From Chrysomallon squamiferum (lineage: Eukaryota > Mollusca > Gastropoda > Neomphalida > Peltospiridae), in assembly GCA_012295275.1 (NCBI GenBank), contig CM022674.1, positions 13,094,864 to 13,137,363 of the forward strand: a DNA stretch of 42,500 nucleotides. The letters are read 5' to 3'. Below, one piece after another: positions 1-9,500 of this stretch. Every line of letters starts with the position of its first letter. Within the stretch, counting starts at the first letter, position 1. The translations under genes were made by a program, and so were the position numbers. Under the pieces are notes generated by a model. The model was not told the origin of the DNA. It was given only the letters and a program-made list of their open reading frames with translations, and made no database searches.

Positions 1-420
1 GGTGTTAAACAACCTTTGTTTTCCTGTACCTTTCTTGTTCGCTGCAGTTGTTGACACAGGTAAGTGGAAATGACCAGGTACAAAAAGGTTAACGATCCAC
101 GATGATAATAGATTTTACTTTAAAGCAATTTACCTGTCTTTTCGTTTTAGTGTGAAAATGTCCGCAGGTAAATTTTGAGATATCTTCACTTATGGTTAAC
201 GATACATTTAATCGATAATCAAAAACTCGTGATGTTTCTGTCAGTGATATTATTAAAGATACATATACATATATATATATATATATAAATTAAATAGAGA
301 TATATGTTCTTCTCTCATTTTAATAAACTATTACGATTCTGTTGCACATGTTTTATTTGATTGTAGATTCACTGGGATCATAAAAATATCAATTTATTTT
401 GCACGAATAACATTTCTACA
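1..420. other. Non-coding flank with a strong splice-site pair
   Basis: AT-rich unique sequence with a short (TA)n run near 265-287. No ORF of note. A pyrimidine-rich stretch ending in CAG at 45-47 and a perfect CAG|GTAAGT donor at 57-65 bracket only 12 bases (see findings). Nothing else recognisable. Confidence 0.5.
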
Positions 421-459
421 GTTACTCAATAAAAGAAACAGAATCATCTTCTAGACATT

Positions 460-652
460 CAGTAGATGAAGTAGAAGTAGTAGTAGTAATAGCTGTAGTA
501 CTATAATAGTGGTAGCAGTAGTAGAGGACGTAGTAGTAGTAGTAGTAGTAGTAATAATGGTAGCAGTAGCAGAACAAATGGTAGTAGTGGAAACAATAGT
601 ATAATATCATCATCAGCAGCAGCAGTAGCAGCAGCTGTAGTAGTAGTGGCGG
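460..652. repeat. Imperfect (AGT/AGC)n trinucleotide array
   Basis: A degenerate trinucleotide tract mixing AGT, AGC, AAT and GGT units. It is repetitive enough to leave long open frames on both strands; the minus-strand frame reads as Tyr/Thr-rich low complexity. I treat the frames as artefacts of the repeat. Confidence 0.85.
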
Positions 653-1020
653 TTCAAGGACGTTTAACGTTTCTCGATTATCTAAGAGAATGCAGGAGTT
701 AGAAAGTTAGAGTGTACGCTAAAGAGAAGAGATGATTATTTTTGTCTTAACAGTCTGCAGATAGGTCTAATTTGAAGCCGGGACCGAGAAGCGATCCCAG
801 CATCTAACAGTCTGAAGTAAATGGCTCAACAATTTCGCCACCGTGACTGGAAAATGTCTCCAACGAGCCTTCAAAAGAGATATTTTAATTTATAACGTGA
901 GTGAAAGGAGATACCACGGTTTTGCAATCGGCTCTGTAAACAGTGATCACAACTGTTTAGATTAACATAATTATATTCAGCTTGGGTCATAGGTGTTCAC
1001 CAACTGAAGACACTTCGTGT
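653..1020. other. Unique non-coding sequence
   Basis: Mixed-composition sequence with no sustained ORF. It includes a short direct repeat of AACAGTCTG near 750 and 807 flanking a GC-richer patch (GGGACCGAGAAGCGATCCC), which could form a small hairpin through GGGA/TCCC. No function assigned. Confidence 0.4.
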
Positions 1021-1063
1021 TAAGAAGAGGTCAAGGTGGAACGAGAGAGCACCGAGCGCCCTC

Positions 1064-1072
1064 TATAAAAAT
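1064..1072 (+). promoter_or_regulatory. TATA-like box
   Basis: TATAAAAAT follows a CpG-containing segment and lies 15 bases before an ATG and 99 bases before the ATG of a short signal-peptide-like ORF. A TATA match alone is common in AT-rich DNA, so this is a candidate only. Confidence 0.25.
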
Positions 1073-1162
1073 ACCAGCATGACTCGGGGACCAAAGCCGG
1101 AGTTCACTAACGACATTAATATTACCTTTTCAATTCGATACGTTGTGCGAGTCCGGGTGAAT

Positions 1163-1318
1163 ATGAACTGTTTACTACTAAGAGTTCTTTTGTATATCTT
1201 CTCTCAATCAGCAGCGGAACATGCAACAATCGCTAAAGACGGACACGGAGCAAAGACTCCCTGGCGCGGTATTGCGCGCGCTTCGTTGATTCGGCAGACG
1301 ACATTCGTCGTCGATTGA
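1163..1318 (+). CDS. Speculative small secreted peptide ORF
   Basis: I do not recognise this protein. The frame is open from 1079, but the ATG at 1163 has A at -3 and starts a leader-like stretch: MNC, then a hydrophobic LLLRVLLYIF segment interrupted by one Arg, then small residues (SQSAA) that could form a signal-peptidase site. About 33 residues would follow, rich in basic residues and without cysteines, ending at TGA 1316-1318. A TATA-like box lies about 100 bases upstream and AATAAA appears near 1440. The segment is CpG-rich compared with its surroundings. There is no splice evidence and no homology recognised, and a 51-codon ORF can occur by chance, so confidence is low. The alternative is simply non-coding island sequence. 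Confidence 0.2.
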   Translation: MNCLLLRVLLYIFSQSAAEHATIAKDGHGAKTPWRGIARASLIRQTTFVVD

Positions 1319-1345
1319 AAATCGGATATTTTCTTTCTTCTCTCG

Positions 1346-1347
1346 TT

Positions 1348-1379
<32 letters not shown>
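1346..1379. repeat. Poly(T) tract
   Basis: Two T runs separated by a single C, lying just 3' of the small ORF. Followed near 1439-1472 by an A-rich tract containing AATAAA. Confidence 0.9.
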
Positions 1380-1480
1380 GAATTACGTTACAGTTTGACT
1401 AGTTAATCATAAAGTCTATATTTTCTCTCTTTCTTTATTTAATAAAATAAAAAAAAAAAAATAAAATAAAAAAGAGCTGA

Positions 1481-1755
1481 ATAAAGTCAGTGACGTATCT
1501 TCTCTATGTGCATAGTGCAAGCGAACAAATAATTAAACAGCAATAAAGCACATTATTAAATACTGCACGACACTTTTCATAATAGTGTAGATGGTGGCAT
1601 TTAGTTTATGCCAACAGTAATTGAAAAAGGTGATAAATAAAACCCCGCCTCAAAAGGTAATCAGACGTGGGTAAAATAAAATTATATTATGAACGTAAGA
1701 GTTTACGTATGTGAAATAAAATTAACACACTGAATGAATTCAGGTGGCTGGAATT
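1481..1755. other. Unique AT-rich spacer
   Basis: No ORF, repeat or RNA recognised between the A-rich tract and the (GA)n microsatellite. Confidence 0.5.
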
Positions 1756-1790
1756 CAGAGAGAGAGAGAGAGACACACACACACACAGAC

Positions 1791-1868
<78 letters not shown>
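1756..1868. repeat. (GA)n microsatellite with (AC) interruption
   Basis: About 110 bp of AG dinucleotides broken once by an (AC)n segment around 1772-1786. Confidence 0.95.
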
Positions 1869-1869
<1 letters not shown>

Positions 1870-1871
<2 letters not shown>

Positions 1872-2284
1872 TTTACTATTATGAATATTATCTCATGTCA
1901 TGTCATACTTTTATTTTATGTCATGCTATGCTCTATTATGCCGTGCTTTGTTATGTTATATTTTGATTTAAGATTTCCTGAGAGAAAAAAAACATTTTTA
2001 ATTCAAAGAACATTTTTGCAGATTTCAACATAACGTGACTGGCATATTTATTTCTTTTCCTTCTTCATTTCTGTTTTAAACCGACCACCCACGTGCAAAT
2101 TACTTAGAAACAAAAACAACAAAACTCTGTTCATTTTGGTTAATGTCAGTATGGAATAATTTCCCCCCGTTTCAACACATCATACATTTTTTTTTTTTTT
2201 TTTTTAAATTTTTTTTTTTACTTCGTCTCTAAATATGAGACACATCTCATATAAAACATTTGTTTATTAAATAAACAAATACAT
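1870..2284. other. Unique sequence with poly(T)
   Basis: Includes short degenerate copies of a TCATGTCATGC/TATGC motif near 1890-1945 and T runs at about 2187-2219. No gene seen. Confidence 0.5.
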
Positions 2285-2480
2285 GATTATCGACTGCGCA
2301 TGCCCGGAGATAGCGCAGACGCTGTCGTTCTCTGTCCCAGCCGGGGAGGAACGCGTTTGACTTGTTTTTCTTGACGAAGCGATTCGTTGACTTCTCGCGT
2401 CTGAGACGGAGAGCAGCTGTGGGTGAATTAGTCGTTAAACGTGGAAAACTGCCGCTAATTAGAAATGCGACGAAAGATGC
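2285..2480. promoter_or_regulatory. CpG-rich island with NRF1-like site
   Basis: A GC- and CpG-richer patch in an AT-rich flank. TGCGCATGC at 2295-2303 closely resembles an NRF1 half-palindrome. CTGCGC (2294-2299) and GCGCAG further on form a possible 6-bp hairpin stem. Both strands are open here, but neither frame resembles a known protein, and the plus frame runs straight into a TTC microsatellite. Confidence 0.3.
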
Positions 2481-2568
2481 GCCGCTTCTGACACACACTC
2501 AATCTGACAACTTCTGCCCCGAAGTTTTGATAACGCAAATCAGTCATAACCCTGATATACCTTTGCTT

Positions 2569-2715
2569 TTCTTCTTCGTCTTCTTCTTCTTCTTCTTCTT
2601 CTTCTTCTTTTCTTCTTCTTCTTCTTCTTCTTCTTCTTCTTCTTCTTCTTTCTTCTTCTTTCTTCTTCTACTTTCTTCTTATTCTTATTTTTCTTTTTTT
2701 TTTTTTTTTTTTTTT
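2569..2715. repeat. (TTC)n pyrimidine tract
   Basis: About 145 bp of TTC units with a poly(T) end; the opposite strand is a pure GAA-type purine tract. The apparent Phe/Ser ORF is a product of the repeat. Confidence 0.95.
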
Positions 2716-2764
2716 ACAAAATTTACAGAATATTTTATTATTTGTTTATTTATTATTACCATTT

Positions 2765-2930
2765 TTTCATTCTTCTATTACTACTGTGACTAGTATACTG
2801 CTATTACTATTGCCACTACTATTGTTATTACAGCTACTTTTACTGTTAGTGTCACTACCATTATTATTATTTAGTATTACATTAACCACTACTACTACAA
2901 CTGCTAACAGCTACTACGGCTACTATTATT
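2765..2930. repeat. Imperfect (TAY)n trinucleotide tract
   Basis: Degenerate ACT/ATT/TAC units, decayed, directly adjoining the next CT array. Confidence 0.8.
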
Positions 2931-3516
<586 letters not shown>

Positions 3517-3571
3517 CACATATCATAAGATCATATTGGATATTCATATATTACGAACGCATATATTTAGC

Positions 3572-3608
3572 CCAATGAGTCAGTACGTTCTGATATTTAT
3601 TTCACGTG
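3572..3608. promoter_or_regulatory. CCAAT, AP-1 and E-box motif cluster
   Basis: CCCAATGAGTCA (3571-3582) overlaps a CCAAT box with a perfect AP-1 site TGAGTCA, and a CACGTG E-box follows at 3603-3608. These are motif matches only; no transcript evidence can be seen. Confidence 0.25.
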
Positions 3609-3609
3609 A

Positions 3610-4360
3610 CAGTGATATATTTCCTTTTTCTAGAACTATATTAGTGACTAACTGCACTATACGCATGGCTTCTCTTAATGCATATACAGCATACTTTGAT
3701 AAACCAGCCACACGGAATTGGCAAGAACTTTCTGCAGACCGATAGAAATCTACAGACTGAACATTAAACCTACTAGACGACAGACATATTTATTTATGTA
3801 ACTTATCAACTTAATTAAGCTAGATGACAATATCCCGTTTTATGTAAATAATGTAATATGTCATGTGACACTTTATTAAACAGTTCATTCATTTATTTTA
3901 AACGACTTGAGTAAACAAATGGATGGGTGAGTTTGTGTGTACGTGTGTACATTCGTGCGTCTGTACGTGCGCTGTGAATATTTTCTGCGTGTTTCTTTAT
4001 GCACGTTCTCGTTTTCGCCTCGTATTTCTCTCGTTTTGCATATCATTCGAGGGCAGTCATTACGTTTACAATACACATGCCATCAGCTATGCAAATGACA
4101 CCGCAAATAGTTACGACCTGTCAGTTCTACTAAACACAGGCAGGCAAGGGTACATCGTCGCTTAAGATCTCAAAAAAAAAAAAAAAAAAAAGGGAGAAAA
4201 AAATGCTTTCGTCATATTACTGTGCGAGATACAAACTGAGACAAAATGACAGCTCCATCAAAATGTGTTGTTTCTTAACCAAGATACAAAAAAAAAAAAA
4301 AAGAAAAAAAAACGAAAAGAAAAAATCTTTTTGTCTAGAAGCATTAGCTAAATATCTCGA
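3610..4360. other. Unique flank with two poly(A) tracts
   Basis: Poly(A) at about 4171-4190 and an A-rich tract at about 4288-4326. Short ORFs on both strands show no recognisable product. Confidence 0.5.
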
Positions 4361-4725
4361 CAGATTCTCGTCGGCTGTTACGTCATTTTCCCGCGTCAAG
4401 CGAGCGCCCGGAACTCGCACGCAGAAACTGATTACGTTCCATTCTCTGGCGTCGCTTTTTAGCGATCGTAATCATCGCATTCTGTGAAATCTTTCGGCGC
4501 TTTTCTTTCCTCTCTAAAACACAACCGATAAACTTACTCCTTGTGTAATGCGCGGCAAATTGCCGTTACTTATTTTCTCGTTTTGCGCCACGAAAATTGT
4601 TGTTATCTTACAAAAAGAAATCTAAAATCGCGTTAATAGCCGCGAAGAACCGATCTTTTGGTCAGGTATTGTCGATTTCTTCTGAGAAGCGATTTAGCGC
4701 GGGTAAATAGCAGACGATCGATATT
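4361..4725. promoter_or_regulatory. CpG island with E2F-like site
   Basis: By eye there are about 16 CpG in the 120 bases from 4381, against almost none in the later intron. TTTCCCGC at 4387-4394 matches the E2F consensus. Related GCGC-centred sites follow (TTCGGCGC near 4493, TTTTGCGCC near 4582, TTTAGCGCGG near 4692). ATCGATA occurs near 4717. It could be a promoter on either strand or an unmethylated enhancer. No ORF supports an exon. Confidence 0.4.
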
Positions 4726-5039
4726 TGCTTTCATTCTTCTTCTTCTTCATATTTTTTTTTCTTTATTTTTAAAATGTCTTCTTTTATGACATAATTACGA
4801 CCAAAAAAGTACTTTTATTCTGAATCAGTTAATTTCTGCAAGAACTGTTTGTCATATTTTAACGGTTAAGCATAAATTAAAATTAATGGTGTATTGATGA
4901 AGGAAAGGGGAAGCGCCAAATGTAATCGTATTAAATAATAACTATAAGGAATATATATTTATTTATTTAAGGAAAATGTTATTTACTTTGAACTAAATAA
5001 TTATTTAGTCATTTTTGGTTTGGTTTGGTCTTTGTGGTA

Positions 5040-5202
<163 letters not shown>

Positions 5203-5329
5203 TCGCCTATACATCTTTGTGAACTTTCAACGATATCCAGCTTAACACACAGAAGCTGTGAAAACACGATTGTCAACACAGAACAAAGAAAACAAACAGC
5301 ACACACTACAAGTTTATTTGTACTTGATT

Positions 5330-5785
5330 TTCCCACTAAAATTCACCACGTTAGGCACGCTTCCCCATTTCTCCAGCCCTCGATACTCAGGCCGGCCCGT
5401 ATCCAAGAGAAACGACAGTCTAGCCTTGAGTTATGACGTTGAGCAACTCCCTTCGTATTCCGCCCATGTCTAGCGACACTTGTCTACAATGGTAACCAAG
5501 CGAGACCCAGTCAGTGCTTGTGTTATGACGTTAAATGCCTTCTTTTAACGTTTGTTTATGCTTGCAGTCATTAATCTATGAGTAAGTAACGCCATCTTCA
5601 TCTGGAACAGAAACGCGTAAAACTAGGTCCTTGATAATTTGTACTCAATCGTTTGACACTAGACTTATACGAGTGGTAACCATTGGAAACACCAAACTTC
5701 TGACGTTGAGAAAGGTAGTTTATTTGTATTTGACAATGACGAAAATACGTAAAAGAAGAGATAGTTTTAATCTAGTGTATAAGGG
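5330..5785. promoter_or_regulatory. Unique segment with CRE-like and X-box-like sites
   Basis: TTATGACGTT occurs twice (near 5431 and 5523), and TGACGTTGAG occurs near 5701; all contain an ATF/CREB half-site. GTAACC-ATT-GGAAAC at 5676-5690 is one base from an RFX X-box consensus. GGTAACC also occurs near 5492. No coding region recognised. Confidence 0.3.
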
Positions 5786-5789
5786 TATT

Positions 5790-5855
5790 TATATATATAT
5801 ATATATATATATACTTTTTTTTATTTTTTATTTTTATTATTTTTTTTTTTTGTTG
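5790..5855. repeat. (TA)n followed by T-rich tract
   Basis: TA dinucleotide run of about 24 bp, then poly(T) with scattered A. Confidence 0.9.
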
Positions 5856-5989
5856 TTGTCTCCGTTGGCTGTCTTATCCAAAAGAAGACTGTTTAAGTCT
5901 TAACTGAATATACAATGAATATGGATTAAAACAACGCATATCAATGTACGACCAAAAACCAGCGAGGCAGAAGACAAATCATAGATACC

Positions 5990-6205
5990 GGACAGACACG
6001 ACAAAGATGTCGTGCGGTATTCTGACGGGCGTCGGCGTTGTTTGGCGTGTCACCAGCGAGCCAGTGTAGCGCGACACCCTCGACTGCGTCAGTCACGTGT
6101 GACGTCGCGACGTCTGGCGTTTTGCACGTGCGTTTCTGTCCACTGTTGCCTGCTTTCTGACAGCGTGTGCCGGGTATGTCTTGTACAGGTCACAGCTTAA
6201 TTCGA
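5990..6205. promoter_or_regulatory. CpG island with two E-boxes and a 14-bp palindrome
   Basis: By eye about 18 CpG in 120 bases. CACGTG at 6094-6099 is followed by TGACGTC and by the perfect palindrome GACGTCGCGACGTC at 6101-6114; a second CACGTG lies at 6125-6130. An open frame crosses the island (6012-6200) but shows no recognisable domain and is Arg/Cys-rich, as expected from composition. A GTATGT donor-like site near 6174 would allow a 5' non-coding exon, which is unproven. Confidence 0.45.
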
Positions 6206-6301
6206 CCTCATACTCGCTTCATTGGGTTTTGTGATGGAAGCTTGCCAGAATTTTCTTATATCCACGTTCATAGTTTTAAAGCAAAGAAGAAAAGAAAAAT
6301 A

Positions 6302-6372
6302 AAGAAACCAATAAATAAATAAATAGAAATAAACAAATAAACAACGACAACAACAACAAAATAATAATAGAA

Positions 6373-6403
<31 letters not shown>

Positions 6404-6406
6404 ATG
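6302..6406. repeat. (AAAT)n tetranucleotide repeat
   Basis: AAAT units, interrupted by an ACA-rich portion near 6340-6360. Further copies occur at about 6680-6722. Confidence 0.9.
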
Positions 6407-6409
6407 CTA

Positions 6410-7260
6410 GCGCTTTTTAAATTCTTTCGTTTTACTTTTTTCTTCACGTTTTTGTTGTTTGCCAGAAATTATTACAATTCAGTTTTTTAAATTTATTATT
6501 TATTTATTACTACTACTACTACTGCTATGATTATGATTATTATTATTATTTTTTTTTATTATTATTATTATTTTTTTAAATTTAAACATTTTAAAATTTC
6601 TTCACTGAAATTATGTATTTTACATGTAAAAGAATACAAGCCCCATATCTATGTCCAGCCTTCACTGACCTTCAACATCTACTTAAATAAATAAATAATT
6701 AAATAAATAAATAAATAAATAATGATACCCTTACGGTCACATTACAGTGGTGTTTTATTTTTTATTTAACTCTTTTACTTATACAACATCTACAACAACA
6801 ACACTTTTTTTTTTTTTCCCTCGAGAATTACGCACAGACAAATTCAGCGTTCACGTCTGCAACAGAAATCGTCTCGTCTGCTTCACGCGGCTACGAAAAA
6901 CAAAATGGAAGATAAAAAATGTCATGTTACATACAGCAAGAACACAAACCAGAACAGTACGGAATTACGTACGAACAGACAGCGAGTGGGTCTGTCTAAC
7001 GTATTAATTATTCTGCTTTTTAACTGTGACAGATAAGGAGCAGGAGAAGATTTTTTTTTCTTATAGGTTAAAAAAAAAAAAAAAAAAAAAACAAAAAAAA
7101 ACGCCGCTGGGCTGAATTGAAAGGCTTACGCATGTTTTGGTAAAAGGAAAAAAAAAAAAAAAAAAAAAAAAAAAATAGGAGAAGAAGTAAAGAAAGAAAG
7201 AAAGATGAAGAATAGAAATAAATCAGACTGAAAGAAAAAGGAACGCCTTGGGCTACGGTA
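6410..7260. other. AT-rich flank with poly(A) tracts
   Basis: Short (TTA)n runs at about 6537-6580, then a GC-richer unique segment (6820-6990), then A runs at about 7071-7091 and 7152-7175. No gene seen. Confidence 0.5.
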
Positions 7261-7270
7261 AAAGGAGTGC

Positions 7271-7475
7271 TAAAAATAATAATAATAATAAAAAAAGTAA
7301 ATAAATAAATAAACTAAAAAAATAATTTAAAAAATAAATAAAATAAAACAAAACATAAAACAAGAACAATGACAGCAATAACAACAGCAACAGCAGCAGC
7401 AGTAACAATAACAACAACAATAATAATAATAACAATAACAATAATAATAATAACAGTAACAATAATAATACCAAA
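7271..7475. repeat. (AAT/AAC/CAG)n degenerate trinucleotide array
   Basis: Mixed AAT, AAC and CAG units. The long poly-Leu frame on the minus strand is a repeat artefact. Confidence 0.9.
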
Positions 7476-7619
7476 ATAATAAGAAGAACACAGAGTATAA
7501 AAAATCGACTATATTAATTTACTATGATAGTTATTAAAAAACAACACAAAAACCCTGAGTAATATTAATTACGATATGATTCAGTTTCCGGTTGATTACA
7601 AGTTATTAATATTAGCTCA

Positions 7620-7835
7620 CACAGACACAGTGAAACAGAACTGACGTAGGTGAGAAGGAACGAAGGGGCGGGAGGGGGCAAAAAGTGCAAAAATTCCCAG
7701 GGCAAAATGTGTGTCGCTGTTCACAGGTGAAAAGAACAGGTGTGAAGCCATTTTGTTTGTGATTACATTCGAAATACAACAGAAGTAATTTCGTTTCAGT
7801 TTCAAAATTAGATTGAATCAGTCTTCTTCTTCTTC

Positions 7836-7836
<1 letters not shown>
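7620..7836. other. Unique spacer
   Basis: Higher-complexity sequence between two microsatellites. Both strands are partly open but no product is recognised. Confidence 0.4.
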
Positions 7837-7837
<1 letters not shown>

Positions 7838-7883
<46 letters not shown>

Positions 7884-8010
7884 ATAAAATTGAATAAAAT
7901 AAATAAATAAATAAATATATAAATAAATAAAATAAAATAAAATAAAATAAAATAAAATAAAATAAAATAAAATAAAATAAAATAAATAAATAAATAAATA
8001 AAATAATTTT
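7838..8010. repeat. (AAT)n, (AAAT)n and (AAAAT)n compound array
   Basis: AAT units at 7838-7880 grade into AAAT and then AAAAT pentanucleotides at about 7929-7985, returning to AAAT. The series looks like stepwise gain of A. Confidence 0.95.
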
Positions 8011-8070
8011 AAAAATAATTTTATATAAATGAAGAAGAAAAATATTTTTTTTTGTTTACTATACAACTAC

Positions 8071-8262
8071 TTTTTCTCCTGCTACTACTACTACCACATC
8101 ATCTACTGCTACTACTGATTTACTGTTATTAATAAAACTACTATTACTACAACCACAACCACTATTAATTTTACTAATCCTACCACCACTACTACTAATT
8201 CTGTTATTACAGCTACTGCTACTGATACTACTGTCATTACTACCACCACTAATTAATAAATA
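8071..8262. repeat. Imperfect (TAC)n tract
   Basis: Degenerate ACT/TAC/CCA trinucleotides. Open frames on the minus strand (Ser/Gly/Val-rich) follow from the repeat. Confidence 0.8.
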
Positions 8263-8599
8263 CATTTTATATGAATAAAAAAAAAACGAAAAAAAAATAT
8301 GGAAAGTAATAAATTGACAAACTCTTTTAGGACCGATGCCAGTTAAAGACATTAAACTTCATAATTTCTATCCACGATATGACGTCAGAATTATAGGGAA
8401 AATAACAGTCGTAAGTCCGTACATGAAAGACTTATATTTGTATCACTGGCAAACTTTGTTATTAGTAAAGGATCATCATAACAAACAAATAAAGCTATCA
8501 CTTGTGCGGGGACAAAATACATTTAGGCCATTTTTTCATACAGCTACGGGTTCCTTTAAAGGCACTATAAATGAACTGAACAGACGCAGTAAAAAACAG

Positions 8600-8611
8600 A
8601 AGAAGAAGAAG

Positions 8612-8649
<38 letters not shown>
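8600..8649. repeat. (GAA)n into poly(A)
   Basis: A few GAA units followed by a 37-base A run. Confidence 0.95.
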
Positions 8650-8651
<2 letters not shown>

Positions 8652-9049
8652 AGAAGAAAATCTCGAGTTCGCTTAAGTCTTTTATCGTTTGTTGAAAATT
8701 TAAATTCTATAGGACTGTTTTGATCACAGACTATAAAGTTATTTAAATCAGGTATTGTAGCACGAAATGAAACCCGTCCATACATTCTTTTCATTCTTAA
8801 TAAAGCTGTACCAACTGTACAATAAAATATTATTTATGATCAAATATTTAAATTCTAAAGTCGTAAATATTTTACCAACAGAAGAAACAGTATCTTTCGT
8901 GTGTAACAACATACTTTTGTACGGACGCTAATGCATTACATAACTGTATATCATGCACGGATGATATATGCTGTATTTTTATCCAATTACGATTTTAGCT
9001 TCTATCTAAACAGCTCAGATTAACAACAATAATACCTATCGCCTTCCTT
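8650..9049. other. Unique AT-rich sequence upstream of the promoter
   Basis: No repeat or ORF recognised; leads into the CpG-rich promoter segment. Confidence 0.5.
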
Positions 9050-9199
9050 CCCAGCCTATTTCGCCAAGCGAGCGCTCACGCCATTGGCCGCCTGAAGCGA
9101 GAGAAATCAAGAGAGTCTTTGCCTCATGCATATTCATGAGTACGTTCACCAACAGTGGCGAGCGCATGTGCGAGATTCAGTTAGTGGCAGAGTGAAAAC
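9050..9199 (+). promoter_or_regulatory. Promoter region of the signal-peptide gene
   Basis: A CpG-bearing segment directly before the ATG. CCATTGGCCG at 9081-9090 holds an inverted CCAAT box (ATTGG, 9083-9087). TCATGCATATTCATGA at 9124-9139 is palindromic except at one base pair and resembles a POU-factor MORE element. No TATA box is visible. TCAGTT at 9177-9182 fits an Initiator, which would give a 5' leader of only about 21 bases; the true start site may lie further upstream. Confidence 0.5.
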
Positions 9200-9296
9200 A
9201 TGGCCGCACGAAGTCGCAGGAAGCTGGTGTGGTTACCGATATTACTAGGAATAAGTGGATTACTAAATACTGCGATTCTGTCACACGCCAGGGAAG
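9200..9296 (+). CDS. First coding exon: signal peptide of unidentified secreted or membrane protein (partial)
   Basis: The exon encodes 32 residues plus the first base of codon 33. The ATG is in strong Kozak context (A at -3, G at +4), with an in-frame TAG at 9182-9184, so no earlier in-frame Met exists. The peptide begins MAARSRRK (basic n-region), continues with a hydrophobic core LVWLPILLGISGLL, and ends in a polar LSHARE segment. That is a classic signal peptide, with cleavage plausible near ILSHA|RE. The exon ends in AAG|GTGAGT, a near-consensus donor, giving a phase 1 intron. Leader exons joined by a phase 1 intron to modular extracellular domains are typical of receptors, adhesion molecules and secreted matrix proteins (known pattern), but the mature protein is outside the visible sequence, so no name is given. 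The following intron appears to exceed 33 kb. Confidence 0.72.
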
Positions 9297-9500
9297 GTGA
9301 GTTTCATATCTAGTGTACCTATTGCGTGCATGTGAGAAAGTTAAAACGGCTTCTGGCAGCGGGGAGCGCCGCTCTTTTCGAGCCCGTACCCAGTTTGTTT
9401 CGACTCGGACTCGCGTTTCGTCGGATTTTATCGTTGTAAAAGGGACCGCTTGTTACTCGACGTGACGGCTTTTGTCACCGGCTTGCTTCTCCTTCACGAA
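9297..9500 (+). promoter_or_regulatory. CpG-rich start of intron 1
   Basis: By eye about 19 CpG in 9301-9480, continuing the promoter's CpG-rich character past the splice donor. After about 9500 CpG becomes rare. This is consistent with an unmethylated promoter-proximal domain and could carry intronic regulatory sites. Confidence 0.45.

Noticed and set aside
6012-6200. 62-codon Arg/Cys-rich ORF in a CpG island
   Set aside because: Composition-driven; no domain or fitting splice structure. The island is better explained as regulatory.
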